From: Siderastrea radians
Taxonomy: Eukaryota > Cnidaria > Anthozoa > Scleractinia > Rhizangiidae
DNA length: 64,000 nt
Direction of reading: 5' to 3'
Assembly (NCBI GenBank): GCA_964017195.1
Contig: OZ024890.1
Span: 69,059,376 to 69,123,375 of the forward strand
Shown: positions 47,073-58,879 of the stretch, piece after piece
Layout of the letters: every line of letters starts with the position of its first letter
Position numbering within the stretch: position 1 is the stretch's first letter
Program-made: the position numbers and the translations under genes
The notes under the pieces: generated by a model
The model's database searches: none
Told to the model about the DNA's origin: nothing
The model's input: the letters and a program-made list of their open reading frames with translations, nothing else

Positions 47073-47651
47073 CGAAAAACAAAGTACCTTCGTCAACAAG
47101 TGATTCGGCATGTGTCTCACCATCCTCGACCCTGACCGTTTCATCCACTGTCAGCCAGAGTGCTTCACTTTCAACAAGTGTGCCTGCAAGTACCTCATAT
47201 TCTGCCTCCCAGAGCGTTTCACTTTCAACAAGTGAGTCTGCAAGTACCTCATCGTCTGCAAGCCAGAGTGGTTCACTTTCAACAAGTGAGTCTGCAGGTT
47301 CCTCATATTCTGCCACCCAGAGCGTTTTACCTTCAACAAGCGAGTCTGCAAGTACCTCATCGTCTGCAAGCCAGAGTGATTCACTTTCAACAAGTGAGTC
47401 TGCAAGTACCTCTTCGTCTAACATCCAGAGCATTTCACCTTCAACGAGTGTGACTGCAAGTACCTCATCATCTACCAGAGAGAGCGTTTCACATTCAACA
47501 AGAGTATTCACAAGTACCTCACCGTCTTCCAGCCAGAGAGTTTCAGCTTCAACAAGGGTGTCCACAAGTGTCTTATCGCCTATACGTCAGAGCATTGTTC
47601 CTTCAACAACTGAGTCTGAAGTAGTTTCGTTGCCAGTTTCACCTTCACCTA
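47073..47651 (+). CDS. Ser/Thr-rich mucin-like exon of pentraxin gene copy 2
   Basis: Starts after TTTTTCCCTTAG and ends at a perfect GTAAGT donor (47652-47657). It encodes 193 codons of Ser/Thr-rich repeats with a 20-residue period (60 bp), such as SLSTSESASTSSSASQSGSL. Phase matches the pentraxin exon at 48318. Such a stretch is expected to be O-glycosylated and to hold the domains apart on the cell surface or in mucus. Confidence 0.75.
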
Positions 47652-48317
47652 GTAAGTTACAGCGGTTTCCCTCGGGGCAGAGCGCCCCCATATTACTGCC
47701 AGAAGACGTGTTACTGAAGCCATCAGGCTAACTGGCGCAATAAGGAAAGTAACCATTTTTAAGCGTTTTTAGTGATTTGTTTCCTTTTGTCCTTCCTCCC
47801 AACACAGCTAATCAGACTAGCCTTCTAATAAATAATCGCTTTTAAAATTAGAAATACAGCATACTGTAGTGTCTAGCGTGACACATGGCGTGACAATAGT
47901 GCTACGTCATCATATTGCAAAGCATGCTGGTAATAACGTAGATAAAACATGTACTTCGAGTATTGGCTGTCGATTTACTGTGTTTGGAGTAATTTCAACT
48001 TCTCTGTTCGTGATAAGCACATTACACCTACCAACGCAAAACTCAGGGCAAAATAAATTAGTAACCTAACAGAGAGGAAGTGTTAGCTAGAGGAAATCTG
48101 ACCCATTTTTTGTGATGAGATTTTTCTGTATCACACCTGATCAATCACCGATGCAAAAAACGGAAATAGTGGCACATCGAACCAGTCAACCAGATATAAT
48201 TTCGAGCCCAGTTTTCTGGTTTTTGTTTCAGTTTCTCGTTGAATTACCCCCACTTTTTGTTTTTTATGGCGTAACATTTTAATTCTTATTCCTTTCATTT
48301 TCTTTATTTCGTAGCAG

Positions 48318-48537
48318 ACAACCACGCTCTACAATTCCTTTCAAAAGAGACCAGTGATTATGTCATCACAAAAGGCATGCCAGACCTTAGAGCCGTAACT
48401 GTTTGTCTCTGGATGAAAACCACAGATCAAGTAAATGATGGAACGCCGCTGAGTTATATAGTGCAAGGAACAGATAACAAACTTCTTCTGTACAACTACA
48501 GAAATTTCAAACTTGTTGTGGGAGGTCAACACGCCAG
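48318..48537 (+). CDS. Pentraxin exon A of gene copy 2
   Basis: Acceptor GTAGCAG, donor AG-GTACAA. Encoded text includes ETSDYVITKGMPDLRAVTVC, LWMKTTDQVNDGTPLSYIVQ and DNKLLLYNYRNFKLVVGGQH, the N-terminal half of a pentraxin domain (VTVCLW, SY, DNELLLY-type signatures). Confidence 0.8.
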
Positions 48538-48760
48538 GTACAAAATATACCACAAAATCATTTACTTTTTTAAATCCCACTTCCCGTTTATAGGTCTAAC
48601 CTCCTCAGTACAAAATGATTATTTATGAAACCCTCATGCTCGGTTTTTGAATTAGCGAATGCTCGTATTGACTGACAGTATGGAAAAGAGCCAACTAGCC
48701 TCTGGCCCTACTAGGATTGTGCAAATCGACAAAATGATGTGACCTTGTTCCTCGTCTTAG

Positions 48761-48888
48761 TGAGAATGGAGTGGCTGCAAACGATGGGAATTGGCACCAC
48801 ATTTGTGCAACATGGAAGAGTGAAGGTGGATCATGGACACTGTATAAAGACGGCCAAAAAAAGGAACAGGGCAGCAATCTTAATAAAG
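48761..48888 (+). CDS. Pentraxin exon B of gene copy 2
   Basis: Acceptor CTTAG, donor AAAG-GTAGAT. Text SENGVAANDGNWHHICATWK with SWTLYKDGQKKEQGSNLNKG gives the central pentraxin block (WHHICVTW-type). Phase is continuous with exons A and C. Confidence 0.8.
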
Positions 48889-49304
48889 GTAGATTTTCTA
48901 CAGCAACTAGTATACTGCATCACTGAGGTATCTACTAGTACCTTTATTCTAAATCACTTCATCAAAACCGATATAGCGTGTTGCCGACTGACCAATGTAA
49001 TATCTTTCCCCGCTCAATCTAATTTTCTGATTAACTAAAAGGAACGTCTTTCTATTGGTCTCTTCAACTTTTTGTTGTTTAACTGGATGGCGTGGATGCT
49101 CCAGTCACCATAAACTGGTCTGAACGTTGTTTTCATGTTCAATTGTTGAGTAGGTGTTCTCATTGAAATTTTGTAAAGGGAGGCTCCGCCCCAAGGTTCA
49201 AACCCTTACCCTTCAATATACTAAATTTTATCGCCTGGGCAATAAGCAAATAATAATAAAACCAGAAACGTTAAGTGAAGCAGTAAATAACTCATTGTTT
49301 GAAG

Positions 49305-49558
49305 GTCGCGTGATCTGCAGCGGGTGGAGACCTGGTGCTAGGTCTAGGTCGAGACTCAGTGGGAGGATCCTTTCAAGCCTCTCAGAGTTTCATCGGTGAA
49401 ATGACAGGTGTCAACATCTGGGATCACGTGATACGAGAGCAAAAGATCAAGCGCATGTCTGCATCGTGCCTGGAAGGGGTGGTAACGTGTTCCAGTGGCT
49501 CAACTTTACTGAGCTGCACATAAGAGGCACAGTGAAGATAATTCAATCTTCATGTTAA
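49305..49558 (+). pseudogene. Pentraxin exon C of gene copy 2, with two frameshifts
   Basis: Homologous to the intact exon at 40833-41095. The normal phase gives GRVICSG and then derails by one extra base near 49320; the shifted frame supplies RDSVGGSFQASQSFIGEMTG and NIWDHVIREQ; a missing base near 49478 shifts it back (VFQWLNF-type end, TAA 49556-49558). Either this copy is decayed or the assembly has two errors. The exon begins at GAAG-GTCGCG. Confidence 0.7.
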
Positions 49559-50700
49559 CCTACATCAGGAAGCCATCACCAATCTACATAAAGGTGTCAG
49601 CATCAGCACATCAGTTCCCTCATATTATGGGGAATTTTCACGAGAACATAATTTCTCGAACTTAGCTAGATGATATTTCATAACACTAAATTTTCAAGAG
49701 TTTGAAAAATTTGTTTAAATTACCTCCTGATAAATGAGCGGGTTTTTCTCGACCCCACCCACACTGCTTTCGTAAAAATTTCGTGTAATTGGATTCTTCT
49801 GATGTTAAGATATGCAACCGTTATGAATTAAAGATAAGCTTTCAAGCCTATGTTCTGATTGTCTTTTTTTAAACAACAACTGATTCTAGCCCCACTAACG
49901 CTCAAATCCTTGTCTTATCTAAAGCCATTTTCTTTATCTACAACCTTTCACTCACAATTCAACCTCCCTCATGTCCCCCTTAGGACTTTTTGAATCTCTC
50001 GTTAATACTGTTTTCTCCTTCTTCTCGTCATTAAACACGAGCACGAGATCAAGTAGACTTAAGAACTTCAAACAAGTCATGTTTCGAGAGCCTTAACAAT
50101 CTACTGCTGACCGACCAGTTGAAAAGGGACGTAGACTCTAAGAACGAGACTGGTGTAGCAAGTCGAGGAGGGCGGGGGAGGGGGGGTGACAGGGGGTTAC
50201 AATTTCCGCACCCCGTAACCTTAAATCCCGGTTTCCACCCTATTTTTGCTGGCTCCTGCCTCTTTGCGCTTTTTCGATTGCGATATATTGCGCAGTTTTG
50301 TGTAATTTCCCCTATATTTCCCGCCTTCCGCCAACTTGCGAATCCCACTTCCTGCCCCCTCTACTCCTACCTCCCGTTTACATCCTGTTCCTTTTTCTAA
50401 CAAGTGGAGGATGCGCAAGGATATGAAGAGTCGTACGCGTTCTCAATCTTGTAACTGACCCCCGATCTCAGGTTTCAGATATCTCCGGTCGTGGTTTTCC
50501 TGCTGCTTTCCACATTTTTTATGAATAAGAAAAAACGTTTGAAACATTTAACTATAAAAATTTGCGATAGAAGGTTTCTTTAAAACATTTAAGAACTATA
50601 ACAGGTTATCTAAAAAAACTGACGACGTATCGACTTTTGCTGAACGTCATTATCAAGTCAAAAAATTGTTTAAATATAAAAGCTTTAAATGCAAGATATA
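49559..50700. other. Host non-coding DNA
   Basis: 3' flank of pentraxin copy 2 (matching the flank of copy 1 for about 100 bp), then unassigned sequence with a G-rich run at about 50166-50196. Confidence 0.4.
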
Positions 50701-51190
50701 AGCAGTAGGAAAACTGAAATACAAAGAATAAAACGTTATGTCAAACAGAGAGTTTCCACGAATTTAGTCGGACTTCGTGTTCAAATTAGGATGCAGTTCT
50801 TTTATGAAAAGCATCCCATATATAAGGCATTCGAATTTCCCTTGGCACTTTCTCAGAATTTTAAAGTGACTTTCTTTGAGAAGGCTTATGTCCCCATGGG
50901 CCTTAATGAAATGTTTACCAATCGAGGAGTTCTTGTGTTCAACAATGCGTTGATGGAGATGTCGGGCTGTGTAGCCTACAGCCCACATAATCCGCATCAC
51001 ACAGATCACATATAAATATTGATACACAACACCCTGTTGATTCACGATTTGAGGCTTAAATTCTTTGGGCTTGAGATCCTTTTCGATTTTCTTGCTTGGA
51101 AACACTGGTCGCATTGTGGTGCCAATCCAGCCTGGTACCCAGGTGTTCTCCTCCCGCCCACTCGACTTGGCGCGAAACGACATAGCGTCA
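50700..51190 (-). mobile_element. Penelope-type remnant with GIY-YIG endonuclease
   Basis: On the minus strand the text VGYTARHLHQRIVEHKNSSI, GKHFIKAHGD and RKCQGKFECLIYGMLFIKEL is a GIY-YIG nuclease end as found after the reverse transcriptase of Penelope-like elements. The frame shifts near 51000 (YVICVMRIMWAVGYTA) and there is no reverse transcriptase left, so it is a decayed 3' fragment. Confidence 0.7.
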
Positions 51191-51939
51191 CCGAACAGGT
51201 TTAGTTACAAATATCTCGAAGAATGGGCTAAATATGTTTCCGGAAATTCTAAAAAAATGTTCTAAATATCCGCCAAAAATCTTTAAATATCCCGAAAAAT
51301 TGTCTAAATATCTTGCTAAAGTTGTAATGAATATCATAATTTTGACTCAAAGGGAACAGGCGTTTTAGTTATCTTGGTCGTATTTTAGTTTCACGGCATT
51401 TGTCACCGGGCACGACGTAACTAGGACTTGCACCTGTACCCATCTACTCTGAGCCAAGCCGGCGCTTAAGGCCTCCACGCTCGTTCTCCACTGAACGACT
51501 CTTGTCTTGTGCTGCAGTATGCACCTCGCTCCAGGACTGCCACCCTGCTCTGGACCTCTCCTTTCCCACTGTACGTTGCAACGTTGTCTTTGGCCTACTC
51601 CTCTTTCTCTTAGGACCATGTCAGGGCTTTCTTGAATGTGTTAGTTTCTGTGATCACGTGGTTTTTATGGGTCAGGTGATTAGCCTGACACCCCACCCCC
51701 AACCTGAAGGACCAGGGGTTGTCCTTTGTTTGGTTTCTTATCCCTCGTGTACGACCATACTTGCGTAACGTCGGATCATAACAGACCGTGACCGTGATAT
51801 TTTTGTCTGATCACGGTCTGTTATGATCCGAACTTAAGCAGTCTGTCATTGTTCATTTTAAACCGTTGATCTGGATTGATCCGACCATCTTGCACTTTGT
51901 TTTATTGAACGTAGCGGATTGTATTGGCCATCCCTCGTT
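51191..51939. other. Host non-coding DNA with a hairpin
   Basis: An inverted repeat at 51771-51831 (TCGGATCATAACAGACCGTG and inverse) can fold into a stem of about 27 bp. Nothing else recognised. Confidence 0.5.
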
Positions 51940-52795
51940 GAGGGTGCTAATGGGGGTACACAATCGTCAGTTAACTACTAATTTTTCAGCCAAATGTCAG
52001 TTAACTACTATTTTTTTGGCCAATTGTCAGTTAACTACTAATTGTAGTTAGCTATTAACTTTCCTTTTCTTACATCGAAAATTATTGCATTATACCCTCT
52101 CTTCAGTACGTCAATCATCCTTGGGGGTGGACCTTACTCAAATCAATAAATACATTACAACTTCCAGACATGAAAATAATTGTTAAAAAAAAAACAATCA
52201 AATCAGAAATCTTACTCATAATGACAGAGAAAGACAGTCCGAACTATTAAGAAAATGAGAAAGTTGTTTTTGTTTTTGTTTAGTTGTTTAGTCTTGCTCA
52301 GAGGGGCTGTTATTCAGGCCCGTAATCAATTACTGACGTGATCTAAATCAGGCCAAACGAGGTCAACCCACGTTCACGTGCTGGACAATCAATTATCTAA
52401 TCGGAACAGCTTCAAGTCAAACGCAAGGAGTCCAAACTTTGCCACTTTTTGTTTGATTCCCATAAAATCTGTCAAATGTTTACATACTCATTAGAGTGAA
52501 TTCGTAGAACCCGTTTCTTATATGCTAATGAGGCGCATAATATTCTAATGACCGTTTTGGGTACGCACGAGCGATTCACGATTGAAATGCGTAGTTGTGT
52601 TCAGCACACGCCAAAGAAAATGAGCATTTTTAAAAAAATACGGAGAACAACTGCAGAAAAATAATACTTGGTACACTAAGTTTCAAGTTGTCATTTCAAA
52701 AAGGATGCTACAGAACTCCACAAGGCAGCTCGCTTTACATGTACCTGTATCACATGACTTTCGACATTTTGAACATGCAACAGTGAACTAAATTT

Positions 52796-52946
52796 CTGGC
52801 CCCAGTTGTTCAAAAGTTGGATAGCGCTATCCACCGGATAAATCACTATCCAGTGGATAACGCAATTGGTTTCCCTATCACTTATCTACTGAATAGTGAT
52901 TTATCCGGTGGATAGCGCTATCCAACTTTTGAACAACTGGGGCCAG
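52796..52946. mobile_element. Nested palindromic MITE
   Basis: CTGGCCCCAGTTGTTCAAAA and its inverse bound 151 bp, with the arms continuing GGATAGCGCTATCCACCGGA. Compact hairpin. Confidence 0.8.
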
Positions 52947-52967
52947 TTCAACGCTTCTCTCGTGTAA

Positions 52968-53720
52968 GGCCCGGTTCAAACGTCGAACTTTACATGTGCC
53001 GAACCTAATTGCTATTTGGGTCGACCTAAATAATTAAGTTCGACAGTTGATTCAGACGTCGACCTTAATCAGTCGAACTTAATTCTCCAAAACAGCAGTA
53101 AACAATCATCAGTTGTGCAATAGGTCTCATAAAGCATAGGAATACAATTAACAGGGAAAAAAAGCTTTCTTTTATTATAGTTGTAATATTTAGATATTAC
53201 GGTTTAAGAATTCGTTCGCCAATTTTGGGATAAATACAGTTTTTATTCGTTTTGTTATATTCTGTTATTTCAGAATAGCTATCCACAAAAAAAAATAACA
53301 AGCGAAAACAATTCGACTTTCATGCAGGCCGTTATAAGGAATGATTCTTGTCAATAGCGCGTTTACGGTTTGCGCGGCCCAGTTCTCTTATTAATCATAT
53401 GCAAGAACTTTGAATGCATGACTGATCACGGTTTAATAAGTGACCAGTCACGGTTATCGGTTTTAAGCCAATCACTAGCGCTGTTACATTCAGAAATACA
53501 TTAACGTAATTCATGCATTAGGTTCGGCACATGTGAAGTTCGACGTCTGAATCAAAGTCGAACTTTTGCCGTTCTATTCGACTTGCCCAGTCGAATAGAA
53601 CGGCAGGGTCGACCCAAATACAAATTTGTCGAACTTAATCGATTCATACGTCGAACTTCACATGTGCCGAACCTAATTATTAGGTTCGGCACATGTGAAG
53701 TTCGACGTTTGAACCGGGCC
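52968..53720. mobile_element. Nested Harbinger-type MITE with TAA duplication
   Basis: GGCCCGGTTCAAACGTCGAA and inverse ends bound 753 bp, flanked by TAA (52965-52967, 53721-53723), the 3-bp duplication typical of PIF/Harbinger elements. Internal ACATGTGCCGAACCTAAT motifs repeat. Confidence 0.8.
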
Positions 53721-54140
53721 TAACCCTCATGTAGCCCTGGGTTAAATTTAAAGGCTGACTTTCTGACGCCTGTGGCAGAGAAACACTCGTGACAGTACTT
53801 TCTCACAGTGGCATGCAAACAGCAGAAGAAAAGAATAGCTCATTTTAAGGCTTGTTATTTTCAAATGTTCACAATTAGGAATTTGAAGGAATGGTTTCAG
53901 TTGTGCGTGCTCAGTTTTTTAGTTGTTCTTCTCATTAGTATTTAGTGATTCTCATTAGCATATAAGAAACGGGTTATACCAATTCACTCTATTGAATTGT
54001 GTTCATTGAATTGTGTTTTGCCAAGTCAAACGGCACGCGACCTCTCACACAGGCGGTGTCGTTCGAATGCCAACCCTTGTTATCATCTCGATAGAAACTT
54101 AGAATAACTTACCTATTCTAAGTTTTTATCGAGATGACCA

Positions 54141-54511
54141 TAGCCTGCGTGGCAGGCGCGTAACGGGGAGGGAAAAGGGTTGAATCTATTCGCGAGCGCG
54201 GAGCGCGAGAGGAAGGGAGAGGGCGCGCCTGCTACCAGGCCATTGCTTCAGCCGTATTTTACTTTCGCCAAAATCGTGATTGGTCAGAATTACTTGTATG
54301 GCAATCAAGGGCCCAATCGAACGCTCTGATTGGACACAATTAATTTATGTCATTTAAGTACTCGAAATTCGCGTTTTTTCTCAACTTACATTCAACATAG
54401 TTATAAAATGGGGTTGGAAGGCCTGCATGACTCCCTTCCTCTCCCTTCCTCCGCCCTCGCAAATAATTTCTCCCCTTTTCCCTCCCCTTTCCGTGCCTGC
54501 CACACAGGCTA
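54141..54511. mobile_element. Nested MITE with TAGCCTG ends
   Basis: TAGCCTGCGTGGCAGGC and its inverse GCCTGCCACACAGGCTA bound 371 bp. No clear duplication beyond possible TA. Confidence 0.65.
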
Positions 54512-55012
54512 CTTTGACGACGCCATTCGAAAACATCGCGGAGGTCAAGGTCCAAGTTACGCTCCCTCGCCTCGTGGCTGGCACTTTTGCGGCGGAAGTG
54601 ACTCAAATAACAGCGAATACCGTTACCAGGTCATGCAGCGTGACAGGTAAATGTCACGAAATAGCCTTGCTGTTAAGAAAATCTTTGTTGCTTTTAAAAC
54701 ATCACACAATCGTATTCAATATAATTAATAGTGAATAAAAGGTCAGTTAACTTTTGACTTTTAATTTATCAGTTAACTACTACTTTTTTGGCCAAATATC
54801 AGTTAACTACTATTTTTTTGGCCAATTGTCAGTTAACTACTAACCCCATTAGCACCCTCCTCGTTCGTTTCACCACAGCATTCGGCATATTTAAGTTGAG
54901 CCCACAAACGCGCAGTACGTGTTTGTGACCGGAAATCATTTGATTTCTAGCTCTTTCTGGAATGGATGTAGTTACAGCATTTATGAGATAGGTGATTTCT
55001 CACTAACTCTCA

Positions 55013-55149
55013 TAGACTGCGAGTAGTCTCTAGTTTTGGCGATGGCGATTGTGCATGTGGGGCGGGCAAAATACACACACGCGCGCGCGCGAAATTTCGA
55101 GGAGACGCCCCACAAGCGATCGCCAAAATTAGGGACTACTCGCAGTCTA
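55013..55149. mobile_element. Mutator-type MITE with 9-bp duplication
   Basis: TAGACTGCGAGTAGTCTCTA and inverse ends bound 137 bp, flanked by TAACTCTCA on both sides (55004-55012, 55150-55158). A CG-rich core (CACACGCGCGCGCGCG) separates the arms. The same family sits in the cyclin C intron. Confidence 0.85.
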
Positions 55150-56445
55150 TAACTCTCATTGTGTTGATGACTATGATACACTGACGAGCTCCAATAAGAG
55201 CGAAACAACGTTGTCCGTATCTGCCATCTAGTCACCAGGTTATCATGCCGGTGTCCTAGCAGATTTGGACTCCCCCAAAGTTGAACCCCCCGGTCCAAAT
55301 TCGCTAGTGGATTTGGACCCCCCGGTCCAAATCTGCTAGTGAATATGGACCCCTGGGGGACCCAATCCGCTAGCGGATTTGGACCCCCTTCGCGGACCCC
55401 CTATGTAATTGTAAAAACCCACGCTGTTATTCGCATATAAAGTACCGAAATAATTTCACTTTTCACGTTTCGTTTAGGTTTCAAAATACTGCTAACCTAT
55501 TCATAATAGAGGTAGAGTGAGACTTTAGATCAAGTAAATTGACCGTTCGTTTTGGGCACATAGCCAGACCTCTAAACGTTGCAGTTAAAGCACGCGCTGC
55601 GGTATTTCTTACAGAAGTTACGATTTTAAAATCTTGTTTTCTTTCATACGTGTTGTTATTATTTTTCCAGGATACTGAATTTAACATAGTTTGAATGGGC
55701 GGTTTAACAAAGGAGGTTTTAAAGTAACACCTCTTGTTTGAACGGGTGGTTTAACAAAAGAGGTTTTAAATTTCGAGGAGACGCCCCACAAGCGATCGCC
55801 AAAATTAGGGACTACTCGCAGTCTATAACTCTCATTGTGTTGATGACTATGATACACTGACGAGCTCCAATAAGAGCGAAACAACGTTGTCCGTATCTGC
55901 CATCTAGTCACCAGGTTATCATGCCGGTGTCCTAGCAGATTTGGACCCCCCCAAAGTTGAACCCCCCGGTCCAAATTCGCTAGTGGATTTGGACCCCCCG
56001 GTCCAAATCTGCTAGTGAATATGGACCCCTGGGGGACCCAATCCGCTAGCGGATTTGGACCCCCTTCGCGGACCCCCTATGTAATTGTAAAAACCCACGC
56101 TGTTATTCGCATATAAAGTACCGAAATAATTTCACTTTTCACGTTTCGTTTAGGTTTCAAAATACTGCTAACCTATTCATAATAGAGGTAGAGTGAGACT
56201 TTAGATCAAGTAAATTGACCGTTCGTTTTGGGCACATAGCCAGACCTCTAAACGTTGCAGTTAAAGCACGCGCTGCGGTATTTCTTACAGAAGTTACGAT
56301 TTTAAAATCTTGTTTTCTTTCATACGTGTTGTTATTATTTTTCCAGGATACTGAATTTAACATAGTTTGAATGGGCGGTTTAACAAAGGAGGTTTTAAAG
56401 TAACACCTCTTGTTTGAACGGGTGGTTTAACAAAAGAGGTTTTAA
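55093..56445 (+). repeat. 676-bp tandem duplication
   Basis: Sequence from about 55093-55768 is repeated almost unchanged at 55769-56445; every internal landmark recurs 676 bp later. The first copy starts inside the Mutator-type MITE, so the duplication followed that insertion. Near-identity suggests it is recent or an assembly artefact. Confidence 0.85.
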
Positions 56446-57447
56446 AGTAACACCTCTTGGTTGAAAATCGCATTGTGCGCCCTGTAAAAAAAGTTTGCTT
56501 GACCACACAACTTCACAGGATGTTTTTTTTTTTTTCAGAACCTCTCTTTTCCAGTCATGATGTTTTGAATTTGTATAAGTTATGAGGACACCTAGAAAAA
56601 CATCAAGACTTTGCTGCAACAAAATTCAAAAATCCAAAATTCAGTTATCGCATGTTAACTATGTCATCGATGTTACAAAAGGCCTCTTAATAAAGAGCTA
56701 ATTTCAACAGTGTGTCTTTGAAGAAACAATTAGATCAGTTAATTTCTCAAAAAGCGTGCTTACGTACACGCGCTAGGAAAAGTGATTTGTCTTGTTCATT
56801 TTAATGAAAAGTAGCAGAGTCATGCTTAAGGGTCCCTAAGGTTCAGTAAATGGAGTGCTACCACAAAGCCACAAAACTTCTAAAAGTGTCTGAAACGCGC
56901 GCTGCGGTATTTCTTACAGACGGTGCGATTTTAAAATCTTATTTTTTTCTTTTACTCACATTGTTAATATTTATTCTAACAAATTTAATTTGAGGTAAGA
57001 AAAAGGTGAGAAAAAAACTAATTTTTATAGTACGCTTGCTACTCCGCCCCTCCAATTACCGCGGCAAGCTGATGTCAAATACTATTGTTTTTCTTAGCGC
57101 AGATTTATAAATTCGCTTTAAGTCAGTTATGGTAGAAAATATTGTAAGATATCTTCAAGAAAGTTTAGTTTTTAAAATTTATCGATACAAACTAGCGTTG
57201 TAGGTTCTCTTTTACCCTAAGTATTAAAGATTATTTGAAAAGAAAAAATGCTTCAATATTTTTATTTTGCCTCTTTAACAGCTCCAAAAAACAATTTTAC
57301 CAATTTTACTCAATAGAACGCTTGTTTTCAGGGGGGTCCAAATCCGCGAGAGGGGGTCCATATCCGCTAGCGGATTTGGACCGGGGGGGGTCCAAATCCG
57401 CTTGCAGATCTGGACCGGGGGGTCCAAATCCGCTGTGACACCGGGTC
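55246..57447. mobile_element. Possible element with GGTCCAAATCCGCTAG repeats
   Basis: Left text CCGGTGTCCTAGCAGATTTG and right inverse CAAATCCGCTGTGACACCGG could be terminal repeats. Inside both ends the palindromic unit GGTCCAAATCCGCTAGCGGA recurs several times (55262-55400, 55938-56075, 57330-57440). No transposase frame seen. Boundaries are tentative. Confidence 0.5.
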
Positions 57448-57803
57448 TTGTTGACTGTGGTGTTGTGTTAAGAACTGCGTTGCCTTCGGGCAATGCTTTT
57501 TTTACGTCGTTTGATCAGTCCTTGCAGGGTACAGTTTTTTTATCCCTCGACCAACCCGGCACCAAACCCACCAAAGACGTAGTCCTCACCGGCATAGCTC
57601 TTGGGGTCATTGAGACACACAAACTCCACCATCACAGCAAGGTGACAAGCCCAGGGTGGACAACGTACGAATGGCAGCGCTACCGGTATTGCCTTGGTGC
57701 TTGGTGCTATTATTACCGAATACCTGGGGTGGGAGACGAGTCACGTTTGACCGTGTGAGATAACGAAAGACTGGTTTCTAACTTACCTTAGAGCTTATCA
57801 AAA
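57448..57803. promoter_or_regulatory. Upstream region of cyclin C
   Basis: This 356-bp stretch lies between repeat DNA and the cyclin C ATG. No TATA or CCAAT arrangement could be fixed. It should include the promoter and 5' leader. Confidence 0.35.
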
Positions 57804-58208
57804 ATGGCGGCGAATTTTTGGCTTTCTTCACACTGTAATCAATGGCTCCTTGACCGCGAAGAGATTGAGCTAGAAAGGCAGAGAGACTATCAGTACTTAA
57901 AGGAAGAAGACTACAAAAAGATCCACATCTTTTTCATCAACTTCATTCAGTCTTTAGGCGAGCATTTGAAGCTTCGACAACAAGTCATCGCCACCGCTAC
58001 CCTGTATTACAAAAGATTTTACTCAAGGAACTCTTTGAAGAGCATAGATCCGCTTTTAATGGCACCGACGTGCACTTATCTAGCGCATAAAACGGAGGAG
58101 TGTGGCGTGATATCTAACAACCGCTTCACTGCTGCTTGTAATGCCGTTGTGAAAAACAAGTTCTCCTTCGCTTTTCCGGGGGAGCAGTTTCCTTACAGAA
58201 TGACTCAA
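57804..58208 (+). CDS. CCNC: Cyclin C, exon 1 of the visible coding region
   Basis: ATG 57804 opens MAANFWLSSHCNQWLLDREE, the near-invariant start of cyclin C, then the first cyclin box (IHIFFINFIQSLGEHLKLRQ, VIATATLYYKRFYSRNSLKS) and APTCTYLAHKTEECGVISNN. The exon ends at RMTQ with donor CAA-GTAAGG. Cyclin C pairs with CDK8/19 in the Mediator kinase module and regulates RNA polymerase II transcription. Phase 0 joins it to 58880. Confidence 0.97.
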
Positions 58209-58516
58209 GTAAGGTTATAAGTTAGCGATCGATTGTCGTGTTTTAAAATTACTTTGTAGTTGTGTAGCATTTTTCCCAAAAAAACCTATGAGACTTTTTT
58301 ACAGGACTGCCTAGCATTTTGCCATTTCGCTATTTGCCCCCTTCCTCTTTGCTGTTGTTGTTGTTGTTGGTTTTAATGTCAAGATTTTTGTATCCCGGCG
58401 TGACCAAACGATGAAAATTATTTGATATAAATCGATGATAGTTTGTAGTAAATATCAATGCAGTTGGTCTTGGCTAATCCAGTTTGTCCTCTTCTGTTTC
58501 TGTTTTCATGATTGGG

Positions 58517-58680
58517 TAGACTGCTAGCAGTCCCTTTCTGGATAGTCGAGAGGGCGCGCGAAATAGCCGAGCGAAAAACTGGAGCGAGGAGAAAAAAACG
58601 AGAAGAGACTGCTCCAGTTTTTACGCTCGGCTATTTCGCGCGCCTTCTCGACTATCCAGAAAGGGACTGCTAGCAGTCTA
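58517..58680. mobile_element. Mutator-type MITE in the cyclin C intron
   Basis: TAGACTGCTAGCAGTCCCTT and inverse ends bound 164 bp with long perfect arms, flanked by ATGATTGGG on both sides (58508-58516, 58681-58689). Confidence 0.9.
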
Positions 58681-58879
58681 ATGATTGGGGGTTAAAAAAG
58701 ACCAAACTGGTTAATTTTGGTATAAAACAAAAAATACGCAAAGAGGTGTCTACTACTACAAAAACTTATTTCCTGCTTTCTCATTTTCAATTAGGTGGCA
58801 AGGAGTTGATGACGCAAAGTTTTCAGGCTTGAACCTTTATCCCTGCACCTTAACTTCTCTCCTCATTCTCATTTTACAG

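Larger units (their letters stand above)
51940..54859. mobile_element. Non-autonomous DNA transposon with nested MITEs
   Basis: The unit starts GAGGGTGCTAATGGGG and ends CCCCATTAGCACCCTC, flanked by CTCGTT on both sides (51934-51939 and 54860-54865), a 6-bp duplication. Subterminal CAGTTAACTACTA-TTTTTTGGCC repeats lie at both ends in the same orientation. No transposase seen; much of the interior is other elements. Confidence 0.8.

Noticed and set aside
47011..47565. Minus-strand frame rich in Leu, Val and Glu repeats
   Set aside because: Shadow of the Ser/Thr-rich exon, whose splice sites and phase fit the pentraxin gene on the plus strand.
54981..56363. Repeated identical frames around 55.0-56.4 kb
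   Set aside because: They lie in the tandem duplication and MITE DNA and match no protein type.
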